Of a stretch of DNA of 64,000 nucleotides, positions 1 through 13,760 are shown in pieces. Position numbers and translations under genes: made by a program. The stretch's first letter is position 1. The number at the start of each line of letters is the position of its first letter. Origin of the DNA: Stachybotrys elegans (lineage: Eukaryota > Ascomycota > Sordariomycetes > Hypocreales > Stachybotryaceae). The DNA is taken from positions 496,001 to 560,000 of the forward strand of contig JAGPNK010000001.1 of the NCBI GenBank assembly GCA_020746835.1, given 5' to 3'. The notes beneath the pieces were generated by a model. That model did not search any database. It had not been told where the DNA came from and was given only the letters and a program-made list of their open reading frames with translations.

Positions 1-68
1 ACCACAAGCTCGGCCGAGCTGTTGCCGCCGCCTCGCATCCTCCGTCAACTCCACGGATCGTTCCGTGT

Positions 69-2027
69 TCATGACGCAAGGCTGAGAAACACAGCAGCAA
101 TGGATGACTTGTCATACTTGACATATTTGCCCTTGCCCTTGTCAATCTCATGATAGCGGTCCCAGAATCGATCATAGAGCGGCTGTAGCTTTTGGCGTAT
201 GTCTTCACCAAACATGGCTCGCACCTCGCGTTCCATGCTGTACGATTTGTGCTTAGAAACAAGCTCTTCGAATGCGTTGTTGAAGTTTGTAAACTTCTCC
301 TTTATCTTCTCGCGATCCTTGCTGCCTAGTGCCTTCACTACAGACGCTGAGTCCGCAGGGCCCGAGGTAGGACGAGCAGTTCGACTGGTGTGGATGGTGT
401 CAAACAGGTACACCGAGATGTCGCGGCAAATGTCTGTGTATGATGCCGTAGCCCTCTTTCGCCATTGTTCGAGTATATCCAGGCGTGAGTTGAGAAGTGG
501 CGCTAGCTCCGAATCCCATATCATCCGCCGAATAATGACAACGCTGTTCGCAATAAAGACGCCCGCAACAGCCTTGTTCTTGAGCATCATGCGCGCCTTC
601 TGATCGAGGGATGACAGCAGGACCTCGATGGTATCCAGGCAATAGTGCGCAAAAATATCTTTTCCATCTGCACCAACATCAAAAGAAGCCAAGCTGGGAA
701 TAGTATCGGCTGAGCGACCACCCATGGCCGCCGGGGATTTCCACCCGCCGTCTCCCAGTGAGATCATGATGCTCGATATAGGGCGAATGAATTCCACCAT
801 GGACTGCAATCTCTGCATGGTTTCCGCAACCATGGGGGTCGGGGCGCCATCCTGGGGCAATGCTGGTAGGCTGGATATTTTCCGCTTGGTCTCCTCCAGG
901 AGCTCCGCCAGAGACATTTTTGCTGTATCGCGAATTGGCTTGAGGGCGGCAGCCAAAGAGCTCTTGAGTTCCCCGGTCCGTGTTTCCAATTTCGCGGACA
1001 AGGCAGTGATAATCTCGGTGACCTCGTACGAGAGGGCGCAGTCGGTAGTGAGATGGGACTTGATGTGGGCATTCAACTCCCGCAGAGTTCGGGCAAGTTC
1101 GGCCAGCGCGGCTTGGCAAGTGGCTTGAAACACAATACCCCAATCTTCCCGGGTGAAGATGCTACAAATGTTTTCATATTCGGCGAGAAACATCCCTTCC
1201 AGACCTTGGGCGTAGGTTCCAATGCCGTTGGTCCCCGCACGGTAGACAGCGTTGGGATTCTTCTTCTTAGCAGTATTGACACTTGCTGCGGCGAGGTTAA
1301 CCAGGGACGAAGAGATGTATGGGCCTCGTATCTCGCCATATAGCCTGGCCACAGGGGATTCCTGCCCGCTCTGCTTCGAGCTCGTCGCAATATACGCAGA
1401 GATAAGGCCCAGCCGCGTGATTTTATCCTGTCCAAGGACAGGGAAAGGCTTATCCTTGGTAATAAAATGCAGCGGCTCTACTGAGCGAGGGGTTTCAGCC
1501 CGCAGAAGCTGGTCAAAATAGTTCTCAAGCTGCGCATTTCCCGACTTGATGAGACGACCAAGATCAGCCATGGTATTCTGGTTGGCCCGTAGGTTGGAGG
1601 CTTGCATGTCGGCAAGCGACTTGTTTAGGCGCTTGACGGAAGCCAAGTAGTTGGAGAGACCGGCTTTCTCCGGTCCGGAGCGAACGACCTGCTCCTCGTC
1701 ATTCTTACTATCGGCGGGCTGGCGAAGTCGATCGATGGCGGTGATGACTGCATCAATGTCTAGCATGCGTTAGTCTGTATTCTTCGAGCTTGATAGGATC
1801 GCCCTCGACATACTCTTCCCGAGAACCTGCAGTCGCTTGGTCTCTCCGCTCAGAGGTCCAGCAACATCTCGAACGCTCTGCCCCGTAGCTTCCAGCCGTC
1901 CCAAGCATGCCTGGATCTTCTTGGTCAATTGGGCCGTCTTGTCCAGGCGCGAGTTGAGAACGTCGACCTCGGCCCTGGCCTCTTCGTCCATGGCGTGTGT
2001 ACCGCTGTTGGGAAGACCGACAGCCAT
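69..2027 (-). CDS. EXO70: Exocyst complex subunit Exo70
   Basis: Exo70 is a rod-shaped subunit of the exocyst, which tethers secretory vesicles to the plasma membrane at growth sites and binds PI(4,5)P2 and Rho GTPases through its C-terminal part. Two exons on the minus strand, 2027-1814 and 1759-69, flank a 54-nt GT-AG intron (GTATGT donor, CTAAC branch) and give 634 residues, the usual length for fungal Exo70. The N-terminus has the helical heptad-like stretch RLDKTAQLTKKIQACLGRLE. The C-terminus holds the basic Exo70 surface (KGKGKYVKYDK). The start is the ATG at 2027; an in-frame ATG at 2141 would add 38 residues without family character. It is divergent from MCM3. The family assignment rests on my recognition of the whole sequence and is firm. 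Confidence 0.96.
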
Positions 2028-2575
2028 GGCGACGAAGAAGTGGCTTCTCGACTTCAGGCAGGCAGCTTGGTCGTCGCGGTGGTCGGCAGTAGTCTGATGG
2101 TCTCCTAACCCCACCAGTTTAAGAGCCAGGCTCAAATCCAATTACTGGCAAGGGGTTCCCAGCAATACATGGAATGAAGCAATATTACGCCGTCTCAAGG
2201 TGGGTTATCAAGGGTGATAAGATGCCTTCGTATCGAACGAGCCAGGTAAGGTGTACTGGTACTCCATAGCAGGTACGGTACTGAAGGCGGGTCGACCAGT
2301 ACTTCCAGTCAGCCGTGGTGCCTTACTAATACAAGGTATCATCAAGTACCTGCCTTAGTATACCTACCTGCTTAGATTAGCACCAATTATCAGCTGCCTT
2401 TCCCATGCAACCACTTTACGCGAGAGAAACGCGCTTCGACGCGTGTTGGTTATTTCCCCCTCCATCCCACATCGAACTCGAGCAACCAGCCTAACGCTTC
2501 ATCTCCACCGCAACCGCAAGCACGCATGCCAGCAGGTCAAGTGCTGTCTAAGTAGGCCTCGCAGCAATCCTAAAC
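2028..2575. other. Divergent EXO70/MCM3 promoter region
   Basis: A 548-bp intergenic region between divergent start codons. It contains the MCB cluster described separately, plus GGTA/TACC-rich stretches at about 2245-2375. No gene is seen in it. Confidence 0.8.
2418..2442. promoter_or_regulatory. Cluster of three MCB-like boxes upstream of MCM3
   Basis: Three ACGCG cores occur in 25 bp: ACGCGA at 2418, ACGCGC at 2427 and ACGCGT at 2437, all in the same orientation and 9-10 bp apart. ACGCGT is the MluI cell-cycle box bound by MBF (Mbp1/Swi6), which drives G1/S transcription of replication genes in yeasts. The cluster lies about 135 bp before the MCM3 start codon, a typical promoter distance. 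The words are seen directly. MBF control here is inferred. Confidence 0.6.
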
Positions 2576-5402
<2,827 letters not shown>

Positions 5403-5672
5403 GACTGCCGGCCTGGAACGAGAGATGATTGCGACGTTGGGAGTCGTTGGGTTGTTCTTCTACTTTGCAACAAATGCGATGGGCGTTGGCTAGGCAGATG
5501 TCGCCATAAGATAGCTGTTGATGTCTGGTTCATACCATCATGGGGCAGTATGCAGTTATGAATTTAAGCGATGATGAGGTGAATAGGATGCCCATAACCA
5601 TGTCTTTCGGGGTGTATCCAAGGGCGGGAGCTGTGTGATTCGACCATATAGGAATACATGTGCTCATAAGGC

Positions 5673-7070
5673 TCATAGACGTGCTTGGAATTCCTGTAGC
5701 CGATCCTGTACACTCTGACCGTTCCACTTCTCGTTGACGCCCCCCTGGTCGGACAACACAGGCAGACCGACCTGTTCTATGGCGAAGCTCGCAGCGATGG
5801 CTCCCCAAATAGCAGCCTCCTCGATGCCCTGACCTCGGGCCAGGGCGACGGAAAGCCCTCCGAGGAATGTGTTGCCGCCACCTGTCGGATCAACGACTTT
5901 GGCTGGATCACAATGATAAGCTGGTATCCATTTCTCGATGCCCGGGTCTACTTCGATCTCCTCGCGGGCGATCAGGCCATCTTCATCTTGGAGCAAACCA
6001 GCGAACAAGGCTTCCATGTCGGTATCATGTTGCAAGCCGCCCCTCCTGTGGTCCTTCTTTCTTCGTTTAGGTCCAGCACCCGAAGGGCCCTGGCGTTTTC
6101 TGCCGCCATTCTTGGCAATATAGCAGCCTTTGTCGCCAGCGCGGACGACGAGGGAGAAGGACTGCAGGGGCATGCTGGCCAGGAGTTGCTCGCAGGCACG
6201 CTCAATGGCCGCCGTAGATATGAGGCCCGTCTCCGGGTCCAGGCCATCATCGCCCATGAAACCGGCCAGCTCTGAGTGGTTAGGGCTACAGACATCGATT
6301 AGCGGAAGGGTGTTGGTGCAGTTGAGCAGCTCATCCGGAGTACAGAGATCCGGCACTGGCTCCCAGATGAATATAGGCTTGGTGTAAGCGTCCGGGTCGG
6401 CCGCTGCCTTGCGCATTGATGTGATTTGCCTTACGAGTTCCTGGCAGCGTAATGGTGAGCAGATCAGATGAAACGACCGTGATTGTAGAAGACTGGGCGT
6501 CAGGTCGTCGGCAGTGAGGCGCTTCTTCGGAGTTATGTACTTGAAATTACGCTTCTCGCCAGATGGCGCATCGGGGTCATATCCATTCCATCCGCGAGTG
6601 GTGAGGCGTTCAGGGTCGCAACGATAGACGACTGACGTCTCCCAGCTATCGAGTAGTGTGGTCAGGGCAGGCGGGAAATCAGAGCCTTGGTCGACAATCC
6701 AGCCGACTGTAGTAGATGTGGGCGGAGGCGAGAAGAGGCGGGCACCGAGTGCTGAGAATGTACCGGCACCACCTGCAACGTCCTTGACTGGAGGAGTAGG
6801 AGGGATGAAGTCGATGTCATCTTGGTGGCCAGAAATTAGTTGTCCTGGCCAAGAGGGCAAATGTCGTGATGTTGGACATTAACGAAACTTCTCACCGATT
6901 ATGAACATGCCCATCGTGACAAAGTCGATGGGCACCAAGGGTGGTTCGTCCGAAACCGCCGTTCCCTCTTTAACTTCCGGTTTCGACCCGCCATCATCCT
7001 GCTGCTCGGCCAGCGTGGTTTCGGGAACAGTATCCGAGGGGAGTTCGTTCTTGGCTGTGTTCTCTTCCAT
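5673..7070 (-). CDS. MAK32: MAK32-type pfkB family carbohydrate kinase-like protein
   Basis: The pfkB/ribokinase fold is recognisable from GGAGTFSALGAR near the N-terminus and the anion-hole signature VVDPTGGGNTFLGGL near the C-terminus. The overall sequence matches the fungal Mak32 group; in yeast, Mak32 is needed for stability of L-A dsRNA toxin-strain particles, and its substrate is not known to me. Exons 7070-6896 and 6820-5673 join as G|AT to give IIDDIDF; the protein is 440 residues. The catalytic Asp of kinases (GAGD) appears here as GGGN, so phosphotransfer may be lost or altered. Between the domains lies a family-specific basic insertion, with KRRKK at about 5.97-6.07 kb. It converges on MCM3 and is divergent from CAP. 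Confidence 0.88.
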
Positions 7071-7956
7071 GATCACGACGGAATCCCTGCTTTCAAAAGC
7101 CCCAGGAATTAAAGTTGTAGGACCAACGAGACTGGACTGCCGTATGACTAGACTGCGGCACTCGAGATACTGCGGTCTACGTGCAGGCTTCTTAAGGATG
7201 TCCAGGTAATAGTCACTGTCGAGAGAGGGTCGGCGAAGTGTTACCCGTTATAAATGGTGACGATGATATCCAAAAATAACAATTAACAGCAAAGCCGAAA
7301 AAGAAAAAGAAAGAGAAGCAAGGCTGAAGAGCTCGACGGATCCACGTCCCGATATCAGCGGGCAGCGAGCGACTGAAAACCCACCCAGCCTAGGAAAATC
7401 TGAAGGGCCGGGTATCGGGAGTGAGGATGAAATGAAATGAGTGAGATTGAATTGCATTATCAAAGGCCAATTTCATGCCTACTGTATCGTTGCCTTACAT
7501 GTCTACCCTACACTTGACGCCTGAACATGGAATCTACCCGTTGGGCACTGGCCACCACACCACTAACGCATCAGCCGTCCCATATTATCGGAAACAGGGG
7601 CCTTCTCGCAGTGTCAAGCCATCCTGCATAGGTAGCTATGAAGAATACTTCGTTCGTTGATGGCGACCTCGGTTGAGCAAAAAAATAGATAAAAGTAACT
7701 GCGTATCACTCCTACCAAGCTTAGGCGTAATCAAAGTCGATTTCATTGTCACCACTGCGTCTCATTAGGATGCCAATTTCTCCCCTAATACAGGTGCCTA
7801 GCATCAACTACTAACCTCGACGAGGGGCAGCTCAGGCACAGCTATAAACCCCAGCGCTCCATCCACCCCCCTTACACCCCTTACTACCTACTTCCTGGTA
7901 GAAATCACAACATCAACCACAACTCTGCGCCGAGCCAGGCTTCGGGTTTATTCATC
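7071..7956. other. Divergent MAK32/CAP intergenic region
   Basis: 886 bp with no convincing gene. The last 120 bp before the CAP start are C-rich with ACCCC/CTTAC words, as expected for a fungal promoter and leader. Confidence 0.7.
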
Positions 7957-9777
7957 ATGGCTTCCAGCAACATGCACAACCTTACCACGCTCATTAAGCG
8001 GTAAGCCTTCGAATTCCTCCAACATTCATCCCCCATCTGCCGCGCCTGCTGACCAGGACCCGTACAGTCTCGAAGCTGCCACATCGCGACTCGAGGACAT
8101 CGCCAGCTCTACCGAGCTGCCCAAGGACGTCGGCGTCCTCGCCCAACAGTCGATTCCCTCGCCGCCGGCCGCCAACTCGGTCGCGCCCACCCCTCCCCCA
8201 GCGCCCAAGCCGGCTTCCGAACCGCTACCCGAAATAGTCGAGGAATTCGATGCCTTCCTGAGCTCCAGCGTCGCCAAATATGTGGCACTTAGCAAGGAAG
8301 TTGGCGGACTGGTCGAACAGCAGGTTCGTACGCCCCCTTTGGCTTATACAGCCCACCGGTCTCTCGACTTACTGACGGGACCTAGGCTGCTGAAGTCTTG
8401 AAAGGCTTCCAGGAACAGCGCAAGTTCCTCCTCATCTCCACCAAGGCCAAGAAGCCCGATATGCCCGTTTTCCAGGAGCTTCTGAAGCCAATGAACGAGG
8501 CCCTCATGGCCGTCACCGAGCTGAAGGAGTCGAACCGACCCGACCCCAAGTATACGCATCTGTGCACCGTGGCCGACGGAATCATGGTTCTGGCTTGGGT
8601 GACTGTCGATAACCGTCCCCATAAGCACGTCGAGGAGTGTCAAGGCGCCGCGCAATTCTTTGGCAACCGTGTTCTTAAGGAGTTCAAGGAGAAGTGCGTC
8701 CCCTGGAGAACCACACGTCTGTTGCGATACAGCTGGCTGACTGCAGGATGCTTCTAGGGACCCTAAACAAGTCGAGTGGCTGCAATCCTTCTACCAGATC
8801 TTCCGCGACCTCTCCGAGTATGTCAAGAACTACTGCGCGAACGGTGTATCCTGGAACCCCAAAGGTCAGCCCGCTCAGCAGGTGGCCAAATCCCTCTCTT
8901 CCACTGCCGCTCCCGCCTCGGCACCCGCACCATCTGCTGGTGGACCTCCGCCCCCTCCGCCGCCGCCACCACCTGGACCTCCCCCCGTTCTTGACATCAA
9001 GACCGAGCCCGCACCCGCCGCGGCACCCGGTGGTGGCTTTGGCGCCGTCTTTTCCGAGCTGAACAAGGGCGAGGCCGTCACACAGGGCCTTCGCAAGGTG
9101 GACAAGTCCCAGATGACGCACAAGAACCCTTCGCTCCGCGCCGGAAGCACCGTTCCTGATCGCGATGCTACTGCTCGGGCTAAGAGCCCTGCCCCGGGAA
9201 AGAAGCCTAAGCCCGAGAGTATGCGCGTGAAAAAGCCTCCTAAGCAGGAGCTGGAGGGAAACAAATGGACGATTGTGTGTCACCCACCCCCCCTCCCTCA
9301 ACGAATTAAGTATTCTAACCAGAACGCCTGCAGGAAAACTACGAGAAGGAGCCTCAGCCGCTGGAGATTGAGGTCTCTCTATCGCACTCGGTTCTCATCA
9401 GCAGATGCAACCACACCACCATTCTCATCAAGGGAAAGGCAAACCAGGTGACCATCGAGAACTCGACCAGGTTGTCTCTCATGGTGGATACGCTTGTGTC
9501 ATCGGTGGACGTCGTCAAGGCTCAAAACTTTGAACTGCAGGTCAACGGATCCATCCCGACCGTCATGCTCGACCAGGTGGACGGAGCCCAGATCTACTTC
9601 AGCAAGGAGAGCACCAGCGCAAAGGTCTACACCAGCAAGTCTACCGGCGTGAACCTGAATGTCATCTCGGGCCCCGACGATGACTACAAGGAGGTGCCTC
9701 TGCCCTCACAGATTTGCTCCTATTACGACGAGGCCAAGGACGATGTCATTAACGAGATTGTCGCCCACGCCGGCTAA
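7957..9777 (+). CDS. SRV2: Adenylyl cyclase-associated protein (CAP/Srv2)
   Basis: CAP recycles cofilin-bound actin monomers and links actin to Ras-adenylyl cyclase signalling. Five exons, 7957-8000, 8068-8323, 8386-8693, 8758-9274 and 9334-9777, give 522 residues; all junctions keep frame. Domain order is an N-terminal oligomerisation and cyclase-binding segment (RLEAATSRLEDIA at about 15-27), a helical folded domain, a proline tract (PPPPPPPPPPGPPP), a WH2-like region around residues 300-350, and the C-terminal CARP beta-helix beginning near KWTIENYEKEP, with the motif NQVTIENSTRLSLMVD. The most C-terminal residues (IVAHAG) are those usually implicated in actin binding. The first exon encodes only 14 codons and would be missed without splicing. 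The family is certain; intron 4 (GTGTGT donor) is the least typical junction. Confidence 0.95.
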
Positions 9778-10208
9778 GAATTTACGCTCTTGTATGTATT
9801 GACGCAATTTTGTAAGACTAGCCAAAGCTGCAGCATATGCCTATAGCCGCCTTGTTTTTTGAGTACTGGCAGAGAGAATCTTGATGTGGTATAGAGGCCC
9901 CGGCAGTTTCTGACTCCATTCGAAGCCGTGATTGTCTACCTATGTCCTATGTTGCATGAGCCATAGCAAAGCACAAGTCTTCTCTTGACGGAGGATATCT
10001 TAAAAAAACATTCCTTATGTTCATGTCCTGTGATGGCACTTAGACCACGCGACTCCGTCTTCAGCCTCGCATCATGCGCCAAAGGAGCAGTGGTCGCAAA
10101 ATGTAGAAAATACAAATATTGCAACATAGTCAGTATGGTCTAAAATGGTTTATCACCCAAATTGCAACCGACTCCATCCATATCATGAAGAAATTCGGCA
10201 CAGGACCT
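9778..10208. other. Convergent 3' region between CAP and CAT2
   Basis: 431 bp of AT-richer sequence between two convergent stop codons, presumably the two 3' UTRs. No gene is seen. Confidence 0.7.
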
Positions 10209-12293
10209 CTATAGCTTGGCCTTGGGCTGCTCAATTGTTGGCATCAGCAGGTCTCGCATATCTCCGGCGGCTTCATTAATGTAGTGACTCATGCGATCGC
10301 TGCCCATCCCCTTGGATACAATGTTGAAGTTGAGACTGTGAGATGTACTGTTAGCCTGAAACAATAAAAAAATCTGGGCAAATTTCGTTCTTACCTGTTC
10401 TCGTTAATCATGTAGGCAATGCCAAACCCTTGGTCAATAACCTGGCTCCAGCCGTAGCCGTTGAAGAATTCCGAGCTAAGTTGCGAGGTTGACAGGTACC
10501 AAGAGCTCGAATAGCTGTAGGCAGGGTCCTTGTAAATGGCAGGAATTTCCTGGCCAGGCTCCAGGAGTTTCTTGAGTCCGAACAAGTGTCTATCAACGCC
10601 CTTGCCATCCGAAGCAGCGGTGATGTACTCCCCGTGAGCATTGATGGCCTTTCGGAAGAGATCAATTCGTGTCTTGTCGTCCGCGGACGGATCATTCATG
10701 GACGCGCACCAGGCTGCCGACTCACTCGAGACGGTACGGCATGTCTCGGTGCGTCCGAGCTGGAAGCGGCGAGTTGCGGCAGACTCGTAGGTAGGACGGT
10801 TGACGCCGAACATCTTGTGGTAGGCGAGCTGGATAATCATCTGAACGTAGGCATCGGGGGAGCACTTGAACTTCTTGATCAGGCCCTTGCCGTATGCCTG
10901 GTAGGCCTGAACCTTGAGCTCATGTTGGCCAATGACATCAGCAAAGTCCTTGACAGCACGGTCAATCTCGGCCTGGAGGGGCTTGGTCACATCAAACTCG
11001 ATGGGCTCAGGCTGGGGAAGATCGGAGCGGACGCTGGGGTTTGAGAAGTCCAGCTTGTTTCCGAAAATAAGGTCGTTGATGTAGTCATTGAGGCGGTGAG
11101 TCGGGGTACCATCCATCATGGAATGCTCGCCGTTAAAGCCAGAAGTACCGTTATCATTGATAATGAACTGGAGAGGCTTGTCGTACCAGCGGTTGGCTCC
11201 GTCACCGTGCCAGTACTGGTGGGCGCGCTCCTCGAGGGTGACGGGCGCAGCATCGTCAAGGCAAACGAGGAAGGCAGAGGACTCGATGGCCTCGATGGCG
11301 GCCTTGTTCTTGGGACTAGCGTTGAGCAGGAGCTCACGGGCGTCGGCCCAAATGTCACGATTCTCAGAGGTGAGGGCACCGACGGCGGGTGAAGGCTGCG
11401 CGACCTCATAAATGCGACGGAACTGCTGCTCGAGCTCGCTGGTGTTGAGCTGCTGACCGCCGACGCTGTATTGGACCTTGAAGAACTGGTTCTTGCGCAC
11501 CACAACGATGTGCTGGTTTTCCTCTGGGGAGAACTTGACGGGGTAGTCGGCAGGCTTGGCAGCAACTCTTGATGCGTTGAACATCCACTTGTAGCTGTCC
11601 ATGCAAAGCGGTAGCTTCTTCATGTACTCTGGCTCGAGGGTACCGGAGTCGACGAGGCGCTTGAAGTCGAGGACAGCGGTTGTAATGGCAGCCGCTCTCT
11701 TGGCGGGGTCGCGGCGCCTACGGTCATCGCGATGAGAATAGAAGTAGCTGACGTAGGGAACGACTGGATCGCGGTACGACAGGTATGCTGCATCGTTCCA
11801 CCATTCATAGATCCAGTTCTTTGTATCGGCGCTCTCTCGCTTGGCCACCAGCTTGTCCTGCAGCTTGGTGCCAACGCCGCCGGGCTTGATGAACTCCTCG
11901 ACGGCTTCCTTGCTCGCTGCCAATTCGGTCTCGGAAAGCAGAGGCTGCAATGATCGCAGGTATCGCTTGGCGGTCTCTTCGAGCGTCGGCACGGGGAGCT
12001 TGGGCAAGGAGTCCTGGAACCTCAGCATGGGTCCTTTGGACTTGTCCTCGACATACCCCGGAGGGAGGGAGCTGCTATTCCGCTTGGCCGCCATGGCAAG
12101 GCTCTGCTAGAGAGGGAGGAGGGGTCAGCGTACGAGAATGAGGAGAAGGACGACAAAGACAATCGCAACGAATGCACAGTTTCGTGTTGGGGGAGAAGGA
12201 GAGAGAGGGACCAACAGTAGGTAGTGTCGACGACAGTCGTTGCCGGAAGCTGTTCCTCAGTCCTACAGAGCGGGAAGATCTCAACGCCAACAT
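10209..12293 (-). CDS. CAT2: Carnitine O-acetyltransferase, mitochondrial and peroxisomal
   Basis: Transfers acetyl groups between CoA and carnitine so that they can cross organelle membranes; needed for growth on fatty acids and acetate. The core exon and the last exon (12094-10395 and 10335-10209) give a 608-residue choline/carnitine acyltransferase with the catalytic-His motif GEHSMMDGTPTHR. The last exon, behind a 59-nt intron, supplies the end IEQPKAKL, whose AKL is a PTS1 peroxisomal signal. An upstream exon 12293-12216 encodes 26 residues (MLALRSSRSVGLRNSFRQRL, then SSTLPT), rich in Arg/Ser and free of acids, like a mitochondrial presequence. It splices in phase 0 to 12106, giving 638 residues (exons 12293-12216, 12106-10395, 10335-10209). 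Its donor GTTGGT is weak. The internal ATG at 12094 has an excellent context (GCC ATG G). Two start sites therefore probably give two locations, as known for yeast Cat2. Confidence 0.93.
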
Positions 12294-13760
12294 GGCCAAT
12301 GGGTGAATATGGAAAGATGGGGAGAAGGGAAAAGGGGAAAACTGGGCAGCCGGATTATAAGAAAAGTAGGTGGAGTGAAGCGTCAGTAGGTGTGCCGAGG
12401 AGCGATGTGGTGTGTGCGTGCGCTCCACGATCGGAGCGAGTCGTCGCGACAAGGGAGCATGAGCGGCGTGAGCGGCGTGAGCGTACACACATGTGATGCA
12501 GACGGCTCGGCTATCCAAGGGAGGACTAACCCAGTACGGCGCCTGCCCTGCGTCTCAGGTAAGCACCCATGTATACCCCAGGTATTCAAACCTCCAAGTA
12601 AAAGTGCTGGTGTACATCTGTCTTCTACTGACAAAAGGCATCACTTTTTTGGTCTGTAAAAGAAAGCGAAGCTGCTGACTCGATTCTTCCACATGTTAGC
12701 CTGAAAAAATTGCTGGGAGTGACATTCTAGAACACCCTGTCCTGCGCGATCCTCCACACAACATGTCCGATTTCTTTTGAGCCCCTGAGGACTCACGCGC
12801 GGATGGCCCGAGGTATGTACCGAAGCTCAGAGTTCGCTCCACTGCCCGCATGCCCTCGATTCAAAAGCTGGAGGGCTGTGTCGCCAGGTTTCTCAGAAGG
12901 CTACTACCCCGTGGCCCCCCAGCTCGGCCTACAGTGGGCTTGTGGGGTAGCGACGCATCAGCCGAGGTAAAGTATCGATACTAACCAACTGGCTGTAAAA
13001 CCCGGCAATGTATACCTCAGACGACCATCGTGGGGAAACGACCAATCCCCGCCATACTGACGACATGGGAGGATTCTGCGCCAGTTGTTATTCCGTGTTG
13101 TCTGTCAACGCAAACATATGCCAAGAAGTCGATTGAACCTCCATCCACCCGGCGCCAATATAAAGCCATCACGTCAACCTCACCTCATTTGGACCCCATG
13201 GTTCCCAGTCCTGTCGACCCCTTGGCTCGCTCTCATTGACCTAACGCCATATGTGCAAGCTGAAGCTTGTTTGTAGACTCACTCGATGATTTCCAAGATC
13301 TTAGAAGAGGAAAAAAATCAATATATTCCATACACATAAACTCCTTTATACTTTGGTACGGGTAGCAGTAGTAGTACAGCTATGTAGAAACGCGAGATAA
13401 ACCTCTCTGCTGCCTCAGGCCCTCCTTGGAAGCTGGGCTGACACGCGCTGTTCTCAAATCCACGAGCCCTTTCGTCCACCTGATCCTTGTGTCTTGTAGT
13501 AGAGCTAGCAAGGGACAGAGGATAGAAAATATCGACATAGAGACGACTTGGAGCGGCGCTCGGACCAAAGGAGGAAAAAGGGTCAACAGAAGAAAAGAGC
13601 AAAAGGTAGAGAGGAAACCGCATCCAACTCTCATTCGCAGCCGAAAATACGCAAGCGCATATGTTGGAGCGTGTGCATCCGTACGCCCGCCGTCAAGGTG
13701 TTCCGCAACAGATCCGCACCACCAGCTGTGCCGAGGTTCCCGTAGTCAACTAATTATACT
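12294..13760. other. Intergenic region upstream of CAT2
   Basis: 1467 bp between CAT2 and the 3' end of RSC8, both on the minus strand. It holds three CCGAGG words (see separate entry), TGAGCGGCG-type repeats near 12465-12485 and GC-rich stretches. Open frames here are short and unlike proteins. No gene is called. Confidence 0.6.
12395..12967 (-). promoter_or_regulatory. Three CCTCGG (CCGAGG) boxes upstream of CAT2
   Basis: CCGAGG occurs on the plus strand at 12395-12400, 12808-12813 and 12962-12967, that is CCTCGG reading toward CAT2, at about 100, 515 and 670 bp before its distal ATG. CCTCGG is the known core of the FarA/FarB and CTF1 fatty-acid response element, and CAT2-type genes are among its targets in Aspergillus. 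The six-base word also occurs elsewhere in the window (for example near 7666 and 61000), so chance is not excluded. Confidence 0.35.

Noticed and set aside
7..20. Perfect 14-bp palindrome AGCTCGGCCGAGCT near the left edge
   Set aside because: A single GC-rich palindrome close to the edge, with no neighbour or repeat to give it meaning.
12075..12518. Reading the CAT2 leader as one 147-codon frame
   Set aside because: It ends in a stop in the wrong frame for CAT2; only the segment 12293-12216 makes sense, as a spliced leader exon.
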